NCBI GenBank assembly: GCA_019694675.1
Contig: JAIBBK010000041.1
Location: forward strand, 1 to 64,000
Length of the DNA: 64,000 nucleotides
Reading direction: 5' to 3'
Origin: Ignavibacteria bacterium
GTDB taxonomy: Bacteria; Bacteroidota; Ignavibacteria; Tepidaquicellales; Tepidaquicellaceae
Shown: positions 45,855 to 55,427 of the stretch, piece after piece
How the letters are laid out: each line of letters starts with the position of its first letter
How positions within the stretch are numbered: position 1 is the stretch's first letter
Made by a program: the position numbers and the translations under genes
The notes under the pieces: model-generated
Seen by the model: the letters and a program-made list of their open reading frames with translations, nothing else
Database searches by the model: none
What the model was told of the DNA's origin: nothing

Positions 45855-46841
45855 ATGAAGATCCTTATTATCGGCGGCACAATTTTCCTGGGTAAACACA
45901 TAGTGAAAATTGCACAGGAGCGAGGACACGAAGTTGTGCTGTTCAACAGAGGCAAGCACAATCAGGAGCTCTTTCCCGAGATCGAAAAAATATGGGGCGA
46001 CAGGCTATCCGACCTCGAACTTCTTCGGGACAGGACATTCGATTCTGTGATCGACACCTGCGGATATTTTCCGAGGGCAGTGAGAATGTCAACAGAGTTT
46101 ATGAGGAACAAGGCAAAGCATTACACATTCATATCGAGCATTTCTGTCTATAAGGAGTTTGATGTCAAAGGGCTGAATGAAGATTCCGCTACCGCCGTTC
46201 TTGAAGACGAGACTGTTGAAGAGGTAACAGGCGAAACTTACGGAGCGCTTAAGAGACTATGTGAGATTGCGGCGGAAGAAGTTTTCGGAGCGGACGCGCT
46301 GAACATCAGGCCGGGGCTCATAGTGGGTGAGGATGATCCTTCGGACAGGTTCACTTACTGGGTGAGCAGAATCGCAAAGGGAGGTGAAATTGCAGTTCCC
46401 GATTCATTCGGAAGGGCGGTGCAGTTCATTGATGTAAAAGACCTGGCCGCATTTACACTTGATATGATCGAGAAGGGCGCCGGCGGTATATACAATGCAA
46501 CCGGACCGGACAAAGAACTTTCGTTCGGGGAGTTCCTGAATGCATGCATGGGAGTTGCAGGAACTGATCCGGAGTTCATACGAATGAGCGAAGAATTCAT
46601 TCTGGAAAACAACATCGCTCCATATACCGAGCTTCCGCTTTGGGTGCCTGAAAGCTGGAGCGGAACAGACCATGTTGACATTTCGAAGGCACTGGGAGCC
46701 GGGCTGAAGTTCCGGCCGCTTTTACAGACAATCGCAGACACACTTTCTTTTGACAAATCAAGAAACGGCCAGACACTTCGATCGGGATTGAGCCCGGAAA
46801 AGGAAAGTGAACTCATAGCAATGCTGAAGGGTCAAAACTGA
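45855..46841 (+). CDS. NAD-dependent epimerase/dehydratase family protein
   Basis: 328 residues of the extended short-chain dehydrogenase group. The Rossmann start IIGGTIFLGKHIV uses the GGTxxxG form found in atypical members. SSISVY and a downstream TYGALKR (Tyr-x3-Lys) mark the catalytic region. A sugar-nucleotide reaction or an isoflavone-reductase-like role is possible. The 3' end overlaps the convergent TonB receptor gene by ten bases with no terminator between them. Confidence 0.85.
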   Translation: MKILIIGGTIFLGKHIVKIAQERGHEVVLFNRGKHNQELFPEIEKIWGDRLSDLELLRDRTFDSVIDTCGYFPRAVRMSTEFMRNKAKHYTFISSISVYKEFDVKGLNEDSATAVLEDETVEEVTGETYGALKRLCEIAAEEVFGADALNIRPGLIVGEDDPSDRFTYWVSRIAKGGEIAVPDSFGRAVQFIDVKDLAAFTLDMIEKGAGGIYNATGPDKELSFGEFLNACMGVAGTDPEFIRMSEEFILENNIAPYTELPLWVPESWSGTDHVDISKALGAGLKFRPLLQTIADTLSFDKSRNGQTLRSGLSPEKESELIAMLKGQN

Positions 46842-49156
46842 AACGGCACTGTGAGTTTCAGGTTAAAGCTTCTGCCGGGATTCATTGCATAGTATCTGTA
46901 TCTGCTGAGATGATCTGCATACTTCAGATCGGCGAGGTTGCTTACGGAGAGATCAACGGAAGCAATGGATTTTGAAAGGACAAAATCAAAACCGACTCCG
47001 GCATCAAGCAGAGTGTATCCTTCGGTCACGGCCTCAAGCGGATCAACCTGTGTTTGCTCTGCAACCAACCTCGCTGTGAATTCAAAGTACGAATTGTAGA
47101 TTGCGCCGATATTGTCTTTCTGAATCTTCAGTCCCAGAATATTCTTTGCCGGCGGTGTGAACGGAAGCGCGTTCCCCGTGAGATCATTCCGGGTATTTAC
47201 ATAGTCACCGTTAAGAGAGAGAAGAAGCCAGTCAGAAGGCTGTGCCTGCAGAGAGTACTCGAGTCCCCAGAACGTGCTTGTTGCCTGCCTGATGTCATAT
47301 ATCGGAAGGTTGCTCTCAGGATCGATCATTCCGGTAGGTGAAGGATAGATGTAATTGTTGATCCGGTTTCTGAAGACTGAAACTTCGGCAGTCAGATATT
47401 TTGTCCTCAGTCTCGCGCCGAAGTCAATGTTGAGTGACCTTTCAGGCTCCGGCACAAGCTCAGGATCGTTCACCAGAAGCCCTCTGTCAAATCTACCGGT
47501 CCCTTCGTGAACTCCGTCTGCATACAGGTCAAATTCAGACGGAGGACGCCAGCCGGTCCCGACATTGGCATATATGTCTATGTATCCCGCAGGTTTGTAA
47601 ACGGCTCCGGCTGAACCGGAGAATGAGTTGAATTCGAGATCGTTTGGAGAAACCACATTTGTCGGAGTCCCCGTGGAATCAACTTCAAATACAGTCTCCT
47701 TAATGTTCTCCTTCTTCAGATCGTATCTGCCGCCAATCGAAAGTGTGTAATGCTTTTCTTCAAAAGTCTGTGCGAAATATGCTCCGAATGAGTATGCATC
47801 GTAATTCGGAATGAGCTTCTCTTCTCCCAGAGATTCATTGTTCATCACAGTGAGAGACATTCCAAACGCACCCGACAGCTTGTCGGACAGAGAATTGCTC
47901 ATTCTCAGGTCGCCGCTGAAGGTAGCCAGATTAAGGTCAAGCGATGGAAGGCCGGCATCCTTGTCATCAGCGCTTTCAAACTCTTTCCTTTTGTTGTACT
48001 CATACGAAACAAGCGGCTCCAGCTGAAATTTCTTGCTGAGATTGATTCCGGCCTTTGCTTCAAAGTGATTTGTGACAATCCTCTGGTTAGGAGTTGCATC
48101 AGGTTCCTCTTCAGGATCTTCATGTATCTGTATCTGTCTTGTGAGATTTTGAAAGTCAAGATTGATAAATCCGAACTCGCCTTTGAATCCTGCCTTGCCT
48201 CCCGCATTAAACTCTTCCGTGCCGCTGTTGAAAAGCATTCCGCCGGTAAGAGTCCTGTTGCCCGACGGTGTCAGCACAGTGAGTTCGCCTTCAGGTGTTT
48301 TAATGTCTCCGCCCTTTCTGTATCCGGCAAATGATTTGATACCAAAGTTCTTTGTGCCGATCCCGAACATCAGATTTCCGGCGCCTTCGCTGTTCATACT
48401 GAATCCGTTCAGGTCAATGGATCCGTAAGTCAGAGGATTGTCTGATTGCGAGTATTCAAGAGATTTGGAAATGATATTTACAACTCCTCCGATTCCGTAC
48501 GCACCATAGATCATGCTGGCAGGACCTCTCACAATATCTATCCTGTCTATGTCAAAAGTGCTGATCTCCGGACCGTGCTCGTCGCCCCATTGCTGTGACT
48601 CGTTCTTGATACCGTCATGCACAACCAAAATGCTTTGTGAAGTAAGCGCTCTTATCACAGGTTTACCGATCGCATTGCCCGTGGAAAAATTGCTGACCCC
48701 GGGAATCTCGTCAATTGTGGAAGCGATATTCTCTCCCCTCTTCTTGCTTATTGCCCTGGGTCCGATTGATGATACGGAATATGTAGAGTTTGATATGTCG
48801 GTTGTGCCAAAAGTTCCTGTAACATCAATTGTCGGCGTCTCAATGAGTCCTTTCTCAATAGTTATGATGATCTCATTCCTTCCGGCGCCGACATCTATCT
48901 TCTCAGACTTTGTCCTGTAGCCGTGCAGGGAAACAAGAATGTGATATGTTCCGTGGGCAACGTTTCTGAAAACGAATACGCCATTGCTGTCTGTAACGGT
49001 TGACATGTCAAGTTCTGTAAGAGTGACCCTGGCCAATTCTACCGGTGCATCCGAATCATCTTTCACGGTGCCTTCAATGTTTCCCGCAACAACAATTTTT
49101 GTTATTCCGAGCACAAAGAGAATGGTAAGAGATGTAACTGCAGATCTGATCTTCAT
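46832..49156 (-). CDS. TonB-dependent outer-membrane receptor
   Basis: 774 residues. A signal peptide (about 1-24) is followed by a carboxypeptidase-regulatory-like domain (about 26-105; GTVKDDSDAPVELARVTL), a plug with PGVSNFSTGNAIGKPVIRAL and DIVRGPASMIYGAYGIGGVVNII, and a long 22-strand barrel ending NLKLTVPFQF. The plug motif HDGIKNESQQWGDEHGPEI resembles zinc or metal-complex receptors of the ZnuD group, but specificity is unproven. The ABC ATPase at 42446 is of a type that could serve such a receptor. Confidence 0.9.
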   Translation of the reverse strand: MKIRSAVTSLTILFVLGITKIVVAGNIEGTVKDDSDAPVELARVTLTELDMSTVTDSNGVFVFRNVAHGTYHILVSLHGYRTKSEKIDVGAGRNEIIITIEKGLIETPTIDVTGTFGTTDISNSTYSVSSIGPRAISKKRGENIASTIDEIPGVSNFSTGNAIGKPVIRALTSQSILVVHDGIKNESQQWGDEHGPEISTFDIDRIDIVRGPASMIYGAYGIGGVVNIISKSLEYSQSDNPLTYGSIDLNGFSMNSEGAGNLMFGIGTKNFGIKSFAGYRKGGDIKTPEGELTVLTPSGNRTLTGGMLFNSGTEEFNAGGKAGFKGEFGFINLDFQNLTRQIQIHEDPEEEPDATPNQRIVTNHFEAKAGINLSKKFQLEPLVSYEYNKRKEFESADDKDAGLPSLDLNLATFSGDLRMSNSLSDKLSGAFGMSLTVMNNESLGEEKLIPNYDAYSFGAYFAQTFEEKHYTLSIGGRYDLKKENIKETVFEVDSTGTPTNVVSPNDLEFNSFSGSAGAVYKPAGYIDIYANVGTGWRPPSEFDLYADGVHEGTGRFDRGLLVNDPELVPEPERSLNIDFGARLRTKYLTAEVSVFRNRINNYIYPSPTGMIDPESNLPIYDIRQATSTFWGLEYSLQAQPSDWLLLSLNGDYVNTRNDLTGNALPFTPPAKNILGLKIQKDNIGAIYNSYFEFTARLVAEQTQVDPLEAVTEGYTLLDAGVGFDFVLSKSIASVDLSVSNLADLKYADHLSRYRYYAMNPGRSFNLKLTVPFQF

Positions 49157-49394
49157 CTTGGTTGAAAGTAGTTGCGAATCATTTGCAAATTAATCAGGAG
49201 GCTCAGCAATGTCAACGAAGAACCACTTATTTCTGATTTTTTTCTTAGCAATTGCCTGCACTTCATATGAGCCGTCAGCAATTATGCAAATGTATTGTAA
49301 TTGCAGGTTTTGACTTACTTTGAGACAGGGATTCGGAGGGCAGTGAACTTCACCACTGGTCAGGCTGGTTTCTGCGAAGTTGATATGCCGAAAC

Positions 49395-49453
49395 AAAAGC
49401 TCCTGCCGTTGTCGCAAAGCTCAGGAGCATTTGCCACGAATGCACGAATGAAC
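49395..49453. repeat. Duplicated intergenic element, copy 1
   Basis: It starts with aaaagctcctg and ends with a 27-base block (49427-49453) beginning gcatttgccacgaatg. The end block itself contains the tandem cacgaatg-cacgaatg. The 21-base middle differs from copy 2. Copy 2 lies 94 bases downstream in the same orientation. Confidence 0.85.
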
Positions 49454-49488
49454 ATGGCTCGCAGGGGATTCTAAGGACTGGCCTCATA

Positions 49489-49547
49489 AAAAGCTCCTGA
49501 TTTTGACACAGTACTCAAAAGCATTTGCCACGAATGCACGAATGAAC
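49489..49547. repeat. Duplicated intergenic element, copy 2
   Basis: The first 11 bases and the last 27 (49521-49547) are identical to copy 1, at the same internal spacing, while the middle is different. Constant spacing with a diverged middle suggests conserved ends of a defined unit rather than two unrelated matches. Confidence 0.85.
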
Positions 49548-49798
49548 TAAGTAATCTGGAACAAGGTTCGTTGCGGCCTAGCCGCCAGTATACTGCAAGC
49601 GGTCCTGCCCAGGAACACAAAATGCGTATGCCGGGGCTATTCAGCAACATCTCTAAATAGATCCAAGCATGACATTTCTAAAGAGTTACTACAAAAGCCG
49701 GAAAAGTTCAAATCAAACATTTCAATTACAGTATTTTATGCCTATTTTTCCCGACTTCCAAAAGCAAACAAGTTTCAATAACTAAAAAAGCGTTTCAA

Positions 49799-52048
49799 AT
49801 GAGAAAAAAGCTCCTGAACTTTCTTGTCCTTATGCTTTGCGTGATACTGACATCTGCATCCGCATCATATTCACAGGTAAAGAAGCAGTACAACATTTTC
49901 AACAAAACAGATAATTCTTCGCTCCTTAACGGCGAACTGAAGAATGTGGTTACCGATGCAGAGATATTTGACCTTAACATGCAGGAATTGACAAGTCTTT
50001 ATGAGAACAGAAATCCACAGATCTCAATGCAAATCCCCTACAAGAACGGCATCTACAGTGTTAACCTCGAGAGGTTTGACATTCTTGCTCCCAATGCCGA
50101 GCTTGTTGCACGCACTGCGAACGGAACCGAAGTGATATCCAGAGAAGGTCTGGCAGTCTCCTATAAAGGTAAGCTCGAAGGCTTCGACAATACACTGATC
50201 TCCATGACCTTCAGCAAAGACAATGTTGTAGGTCTGATGGTTTCGGGGAATGATAATTTTGTAATAGGCGAAGTCAGAAACACACAGGGTACAGGCACCG
50301 GCAAATACGCACTGTACAAAGAGAGTGACCTGATTTCAAAGAACAGTTTTAACTGCTTCACGAGTGATGCGCTTTCTCAGGAGCAGATCGAGAATGTGAA
50401 GAAAGCGGCGCTTAACGGCATCAGGGACATTGCCCCGACAGATCTCTATGTAGCGGAGATCGCAGTTGAAGTTGACTATGCAACATACAACGTTTACGGA
50501 CAATCAACTCAGACAGCAACGAACTATGTGCTTTCGGTTTTCTCTGCAGTCTCAGCCGTATATATGAAGGAGGTAAATGTTAAGCTGATCCTTCCTTATA
50601 TAAGGGTCTGGACCACACAGGATCCTTATACAGGCACAACATCCTCAACGATTCTGAATCAATTCAGGGCTGAGTGGAACGCAAATCAGCAGACCGTGCA
50701 GAGGACGCTTGCGCACATGATCAGCAGAAGGGCCGGCAATCTCGGGGGAATTGCGTGGGTGAACGCGCTGTGCTCCGGCGGTTCGGGCGGCTATGGTTAT
50801 GCATTCAGCAACACAGACGGCCCGATCCAGCCATTGCCAACATATTCATGGGATGTGATGGTGGTTGCACACGAGACCGGCCACAATTTCGGATCACCGC
50901 ATACACACAACTGCAGCTGGAACGGAGGCCCGATTGACAGCTGCTATCAGATAGAAGGCGGCTGCTATACAGGCCCGGCAATTCCAAGGATCGGCACAAT
51001 CATGAGTTACTGCCACCTCAACGGCTCCATCAGCCTTGTTCAGGGTTTTGGACCGTTGCCGCGTGAACTCATCAGGAACAATGCAGAGTCTGTCCCGTGC
51101 ATGTATATTTCTTCAAAACCGGTTGAACTCGGTTATCCGAATGGCGGCGAATCATTCAGAACCGGAAACTCAACAGTGATCTACTGGGGAACTTCAGTTG
51201 TTGGAAATGTGAACATTGAACTCAGCACCAACAATGGAACTTCATGGCAGACAATTCAGAACAATGTGCCTGCCGCGCAGAGAACATACAACTGGACAGT
51301 GCCTGCAATTCCAACCACAAGTCAGGCGAAGATCAGAATCCTGAACTCTGCAAATTCCGCTCAGGGAGATACAAGCGATGCACCGTTCAGAGTGATACTT
51401 AATCTGAATGTCTTCAATGTTGTATCACCGGCTTCACTTTCTAGGATCGAGGTTGCATACAACATGCCCGGCACACAGAAGTTCATATGGAGTTCAGCCG
51501 GAACCGACAACTCGATCAGATACAAGTTCAAGATAAGGAAGATCGGAACAACTCTTGACTACACTTACGTAAGCGACAACAACGGAGCTGACACGGCGAT
51601 CACTCTCAGAAAGAGTTTCCTCGATACTCTTGCACAGACAATGGGAACCACGGGAGATTCAGTCAGGGCAAGCTGGAGAGGATGGGCATACAACGGATTT
51701 GATTCCACGTCCTCAGCTAATTCTTTCATCATTACATTTGTAAGGACGAATGTAGGGATCAATGTGATCTCATCGGTGGTGCCGGAGGAATACAGCCTGG
51801 ACAACAACTACCCGAATCCGTTCAATCCTTCCACAAAGATTAGATTTGCAGTGCCTGAAACAGGCAATGTGGAACTGAATGTCTATGATTCAAAGGGAAG
51901 CCTTGTAGGAAGGCTCGTTAACGGCAGACTGAACGCCGGGCTTTATGAATATGAATTCAATGCCGTATCACTTCCGAGCGGTGCATATTTCTACAGACTC
52001 AGCGCAGGCAGTTTCTCTTCGACAAAGAGAATGGTTCTTGTGAAATAA
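49799..52048 (+). CDS. Secreted zinc metalloprotease (reprolysin-like) with T9SS sorting domain
   Basis: 749 residues. The signal peptide ends near ASYSQ (about residue 26), followed by a long propeptide. The metzincin site HETGHNFGSPH (His358, Glu359, His362, His368) and Met-turn IMSYC match M12B/reprolysin-like enzymes. An Ig-like region follows (about 445-530), then a C-terminal type A sorting domain starting near NNYPNPFNPST (669-679) and ending KRMVLVK. It should cross the outer membrane by the type IX system and stay on the surface or be released. A strong hairpin terminator follows. Confidence 0.92.
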   Translation: MRKKLLNFLVLMLCVILTSASASYSQVKKQYNIFNKTDNSSLLNGELKNVVTDAEIFDLNMQELTSLYENRNPQISMQIPYKNGIYSVNLERFDILAPNAELVARTANGTEVISREGLAVSYKGKLEGFDNTLISMTFSKDNVVGLMVSGNDNFVIGEVRNTQGTGTGKYALYKESDLISKNSFNCFTSDALSQEQIENVKKAALNGIRDIAPTDLYVAEIAVEVDYATYNVYGQSTQTATNYVLSVFSAVSAVYMKEVNVKLILPYIRVWTTQDPYTGTTSSTILNQFRAEWNANQQTVQRTLAHMISRRAGNLGGIAWVNALCSGGSGGYGYAFSNTDGPIQPLPTYSWDVMVVAHETGHNFGSPHTHNCSWNGGPIDSCYQIEGGCYTGPAIPRIGTIMSYCHLNGSISLVQGFGPLPRELIRNNAESVPCMYISSKPVELGYPNGGESFRTGNSTVIYWGTSVVGNVNIELSTNNGTSWQTIQNNVPAAQRTYNWTVPAIPTTSQAKIRILNSANSAQGDTSDAPFRVILNLNVFNVVSPASLSRIEVAYNMPGTQKFIWSSAGTDNSIRYKFKIRKIGTTLDYTYVSDNNGADTAITLRKSFLDTLAQTMGTTGDSVRASWRGWAYNGFDSTSSANSFIITFVRTNVGINVISSVVPEEYSLDNNYPNPFNPSTKIRFAVPETGNVELNVYDSKGSLVGRLVNGRLNAGLYEYEFNAVSLPSGAYFYRLSAGSFSSTKRMVLVK

Positions 52049-52097
52049 TGCTTTCAGCGCCGGAGAAGAAATGTCCGGCAGGTCATCAGTTTCTCAT

Positions 52098-52128
52098 GGG
52101 CCCGTGAATATATATTCACGGGCCCTTT
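52098..52128 (+). terminator. Strong hairpin terminator after the protease gene
   Basis: A perfect 13-bp inverted repeat (gggcccgtgaata at 52098-52110 with tattcacgggccc at 52113-52125) and a 2-base centre, followed by a short T stretch. As a near-perfect palindrome it could act from both sides of these convergent genes. Confidence 0.75.
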
Positions 52129-52274
52129 GCTATTGCAAACGAATACTCCGGAAGCCGTCACACTCCGCGAGATCAAACTGACTCAGAGATGTACAATTTT
52201 CTGCCGCAAGGATCCGGCTTAAATCCGGGAAATTGAATGAGATCGGTTGCGCACAAGATCGAACCCGCGCAATC

Positions 52275-52763
52275 TCACCGCCTGGCAAGCTTCTTCTTCA
52301 GTCTCTTGTAAACAACGTCCGGCAGAAACTCCTTAATGCTTGCATCATATGATGCAAGCTCTCTGACAAGTGAGGAATTGAGGTAAGAGAATTTCTCATT
52401 TGGCATCAGGAATATGGTGGTAATGTCAGGATTGAGCTTTGTATTGGTTAGCGACATCTGGAATTCATATTCAAAATCGGAGATCGCTCTCAGTCCCCTG
52501 ACTATCACGGATGCTCTCTTCTCTTCAGCATATCTGACAAGCAGGCCGTGATATGAATCAACTTCCACATTCTTAAGGTGAGAAGTAGTGAGAGATATCA
52601 TCTCTTTCCGCTCATCTTCGGGGAACATGGGTGTTTTGTGCGGGTTGACGGCAATGGTAACGATCACTTTTTCAAACAGCCGGCATGCCCTTTCAATTAT
52701 GTCAAGGTGGCCGTTGGTGATAGGGTCAAATGTGCCGGGGTAAATTGCCGTGATCTTTTTCAT
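52275..52763 (-). CDS. coaD: Phosphopantetheine adenylyltransferase
   Basis: 162 residues. The nucleotidyltransferase motif YPGTFDPITNGHLDII is at the N-terminus, with conserved IAVNPHKTPMF, VIVRGLRAISDFEYEFQM and the C-terminal YLNSSLVRELASYDASIKEFLP. The enzyme makes dephospho-CoA from phosphopantetheine and ATP. It is the last gene of the minus-strand ymdB-to-coaD operon and lies seven bases after rsmD, a pairing seen in many bacteria. Confidence 0.96.
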   Translation of the reverse strand: MKKITAIYPGTFDPITNGHLDIIERACRLFEKVIVTIAVNPHKTPMFPEDERKEMISLTTSHLKNVEVDSYHGLLVRYAEEKRASVIVRGLRAISDFEYEFQMSLTNTKLNPDITTIFLMPNEKFSYLNSSLVRELASYDASIKEFLPDVVYKRLKKKLARR

Positions 52764-52769
52764 TTCTGT

Positions 52770-53294
52770 TCAGCTTCTGTTTTGGAAAATTGTAAAATGA
52801 GCTTTCCCCTCGTTTCTGAATGCCACCGCCATTGCTGTAAGTTCAGGTGACAGTTCAAACTTTCCTGAATGCTCTATGATGACCGTGCCGGAAATACCGA
52901 GTGATGTTTCCGCGAGGGTTTCATACTTTTCGTACAGATACGGCGGATCGGCAAAGAGAAGGTCGAACCTTTCACCTGTATTCTGCACAAAGGCAAGTGC
53001 ATCACCTCTTACAAAGATGCACTTATCCTCAACACCGAGCGCGGCTGCATTCCGCTTTGCAAGATCCGTGTTAAAGTCAACAAATACAACAGCTTCAGCT
53101 CCTCTTGAAATGCACTCAAGCCCGAAAGCCCCTGTGCCGCAAAACAGGTCCGCGGCCTTCGCTCCGGTTATGCTGTATCTGCTTGCCAGAATATTGAACA
53201 GCGTTTCCTTTGCCCTGTCGGAAGTGGGCCTTAAATCCCTTCCTTTCGGAGGGATCAGCTTCCTTCCCTTCAGGCGTCCTGAAATTATTCTCAT
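52770..53294 (-). CDS. rsmD: 16S rRNA (guanine966-N2)-methyltransferase
   Basis: 174 residues. The N-terminus MRIISGRLKGRKLIPPKGRDLRPTSDRAKE and LFNILASRY are the RsmD hallmarks. The SAM site is ADLFCGTGAFGLECISRGA, and the catalytic DPPY is in LLFADPPYLYE. The enzyme methylates G966 of 16S rRNA. The start codon abuts the stop of the PilM-like gene (53294/53295). Confidence 0.95.
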   Translation of the reverse strand: MRIISGRLKGRKLIPPKGRDLRPTSDRAKETLFNILASRYSITGAKAADLFCGTGAFGLECISRGAEAVVFVDFNTDLAKRNAAALGVEDKCIFVRGDALAFVQNTGERFDLLFADPPYLYEKYETLAETSLGISGTVIIEHSGKFELSPELTAMAVAFRNEGKAHFTIFQNRS

Positions 53295-54200
53295 TCAGGA
53301 TGACAGATTCTTCAGTGCAAGTCCGAACAGCGGGACAAAAGCGCTTGAATCATATTTTGGGTTCCTGTCCTTTATTTTTGCCGAGAACAGATCAAGATGC
53401 GTCAGCTTTGTATCGCTGAGTATCTCACCGAACCCCTGAGATATAACGTGCCCGGAAGCTTCACCGTACAGGAAGATCTCCGGGATTGTTTCGCTTGTGC
53501 CAAGCTTGTGAGTGGCCTCGGTGATCTGCCTGTACAACACGCTTGCAGGGTTTTCACCGCATGTCAGATCAAATACATAGTGGCAGAGTTTACCGTCCCT
53601 GAGCATGCTTGTATCTATGCGGTTCATACGGCATGATGAGAGAATTACGCAGTTGCCGCGAACGGACCTGCCGTAGAGTTCGGTAAGGCATCTTTCCGAT
53701 GCAAAGTGATCTATCTCGATATTCTTCAGCTGAATTCCGGCACTGAGGCACAGGTTCTTTATGAACCGGATCCTTCTTCTGTCAATTGCAATTACGAGTG
53801 ACTCGAATATGTCGCTGCTGAACAGGGGTTCGCCGAGACGGTAATATCTCTTGCTGAAATTGCGTGACGACTCGGGATAGAAATTCGAGATCTCCCATTG
53901 AATATGGGATTCAAGCGCCGGGCCGGGCTCGCTGAAGTCGAGAGGAAGTACGCAAATGAATGCAGAGGACGGATCAATTACAGCTCCTGCTTTAAGTCCG
54001 GAGACATCCCCGCTTCTGAGAAACTCCTTTATCAGATCCGAAAACACTCCGGAGTATTCACCTGCATCCTTTGTGAATACACTTTCCTCGCCGATATCAA
54101 AGCTCAGTGCGGCGGTCATTGCAGAAGCAACTTCCCCTGACGGTTCCAATGTGAGCAGGCGAAGTGTCCTGCCCGAAAATCCTATGCTGAGAACGGCCAA
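53295..54200 (-). CDS. PilM-like actin-fold protein (tentative)
   Basis: 301 residues from TTG. The N-terminal phosphate-1-like strand LSIGFSGRTLRLLTLE, central VILSSCRMNRIDTSMLRDGKL and terminal FVPLFGLALKNL resemble PilM/FtsA-like ATPase-fold proteins of type IV pilus and secretion platforms. The match is to overall fold rather than strong motifs, and the expected PilN/O/Q partners are not in this operon. It sits between ComEA and rsmD. A role in DNA uptake is inference. Confidence 0.5.
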   Translation of the reverse strand: MAVLSIGFSGRTLRLLTLEPSGEVASAMTAALSFDIGEESVFTKDAGEYSGVFSDLIKEFLRSGDVSGLKAGAVIDPSSAFICVLPLDFSEPGPALESHIQWEISNFYPESSRNFSKRYYRLGEPLFSSDIFESLVIAIDRRRIRFIKNLCLSAGIQLKNIEIDHFASERCLTELYGRSVRGNCVILSSCRMNRIDTSMLRDGKLCHYVFDLTCGENPASVLYRQITEATHKLGTSETIPEIFLYGEASGHVISQGFGEILSDTKLTHLDLFSAKIKDRNPKYDSSAFVPLFGLALKNLSS

Positions 54201-54203
54201 ATC

Positions 54204-54710
54204 CTATTCCGCTTTTATTAAATGTCTGAGCTTCTCAAATTTCTTCTTTCCTATGCCTTTGACTTTCATAAGGTCCGTTGCATTTCTGAACTTCCCGTTC
54301 TTTTCCCTGTATTCAATTATCCTCAAGGCCGTTGCCCCGCCTATTCCGGGGAGCCCTTCAAGCTCCGTTGCCCCGGCTGTGTTCAGATCAACGATACTAC
54401 CGTAGGCCTCATTCTCAGGAGAGGATTCCTGAAATGTTCTGCCGGCAGAATCGATTGCACGCGAAAGTTCTGTCGGATCGGTCCTGTTGCCTTCTTCAGA
54501 TGCATCGAGCGAATGTTTAGATGTTGTGCCGAGGCTTCTGCTTACAAACTGGCTGTCCATACCGGTGTAGTCGAAAGGCTTCCCGGCATCATCAATGAAG
54601 TTTCTGAAATTTCTGATCACATAGCCTGCAACAATAACTGCCGCCATAAAAACAATTACGCGTATTTCGCTACGGGAAAAGCGAAGTCCTTCCTTTATTT
54701 CCTTCAGCAT
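54204..54710 (-). CDS. comEA: ComEA-family helix-hairpin-helix protein
   Basis: 168 residues. One N-terminal membrane helix (about 17-35) is followed by a low-complexity linker, then two helix-hairpin-helix motifs in the last 65 residues: [23 protein letters not shown] and [19 protein letters not shown]. This is the ComEA layout, which binds incoming double-stranded DNA in the periplasm during natural transformation. It is four bases upstream of the PilM-like gene. No other com genes are visible in the window. Confidence 0.88.
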   Translation of the reverse strand: MLKEIKEGLRFSRSEIRVIVFMAAVIVAGYVIRNFRNFIDDAGKPFDYTGMDSQFVSRSLGTTSKHSLDASEEGNRTDPTELSRAIDSAGRTFQESSPENEAYGSIVDLNTAGATELEGLPGIGGATALRIIEYREKNGKFRNATDLMKVKGIGKKKFEKLRHLIKAE

Positions 54711-54776
54711 AAAGTCCTGTCATTATTTATTCATCTCATACTTAAAGTCAATGTAACCTTGAAACAGCGATCGTGG

Positions 54777-55427
54777 TCAGATCACCCTGCAAAGCGTGAA
54801 ACCGTCACCGATGGTCATAAGAAGGCTTTCAACCCTGCCGTCATTCGGAATGAACTCATTCATTTCCCTGATAGCATCGAGGTCAGGATCGCTTTCCGAT
54901 GTGTCTGTCACTCTCCCGCCTTTCAGCATATTGTCGAGGATGATTACGGTGCCGCTGTGCGAAAGCGTCAGTGCAAGTTCGTAGTATGCCTTGTATCCCG
55001 TTTTGTCCGCATCAATGAATACCAGGTCAAACTTTCTTCCTTCAACTGCAAGCGCATTCATAAAATCAATTGCGCCGGAGGTCACCGCGGTTGTCCTGTC
55101 TGCAACTCCAGCCTTCTCAAAATACTTTTCCGCAACTTCCGAGTGCTTCCTTTCGATATCAACAGTTGTGAGCATACCCCCCTGTGCAAGCCCTTTGGCT
55201 ATGTGAATTGCGCTGTACCCAGTTAACGTTCCGATCTCAAGCGCATACTTTGCGCCGAGCATCCTGGCAAGCATGTACAGGAATTTTCCCTGGTCGGGCG
55301 ATATCTGGATCATGGGAATGCCAAGCCGTTCTGTTTCCTCAAACAGATCTTTGAAGATCTTTTCCTGCGGAGCGTACAGATCCTCTATGTATGCATAAAG
55401 CTCCTCTGTCATTACTACAGTTTTCAT
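54777..55427 (-). CDS. O-methyltransferase (catechol OMT-like, family 3)
   Basis: 216 residues. The SAM domain has YALEIGTLTGYSAIHIA (about 73-89), VDIERKHSEVAEKYF and FDLVFIDADKTGYKAYYELAL, typical of OMT family 3 (CCoAOMT/COMT-like). The substrate is unknown; bacterial members often methylate catechols or are orphan enzymes. The ATG start overlaps the ymdB stop (ATGA at 55425-55428). Confidence 0.88.
   Translation of the reverse strand: MKTVVMTEELYAYIEDLYAPQEKIFKDLFEETERLGIPMIQISPDQGKFLYMLARMLGAKYALEIGTLTGYSAIHIAKGLAQGGMLTTVDIERKHSEVAEKYFEKAGVADRTTAVTSGAIDFMNALAVEGRKFDLVFIDADKTGYKAYYELALTLSHSGTVIILDNMLKGGRVTDTSESDPDLDAIREMNEFIPNDGRVESLLMTIGDGFTLCRVI

Larger units (their letters stand above)
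49157..49798. other. Non-coding gap with a duplicated 59-base element
   Basis: This is an intergenic region between the divergent TonB receptor and protease genes. It contains the two repeat copies listed separately and a small palindrome gcggc/gccgc around 49573-49585. The last 120 bases before 49799 are AT-rich and likely hold the protease promoter. An open frame at 49190-49417 (-) is not supported. Confidence 0.5.

Noticed and set aside
49190-49417. 75-codon minus-strand frame upstream of the TonB receptor
   Set aside because: No recognisable motif; it overlaps the edge of repeat copy 1, and coding use differs from neighbours.
54222-55226. 334-codon plus-strand frame over ComEA and the O-methyltransferase
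   Set aside because: Antisense to two supported genes.
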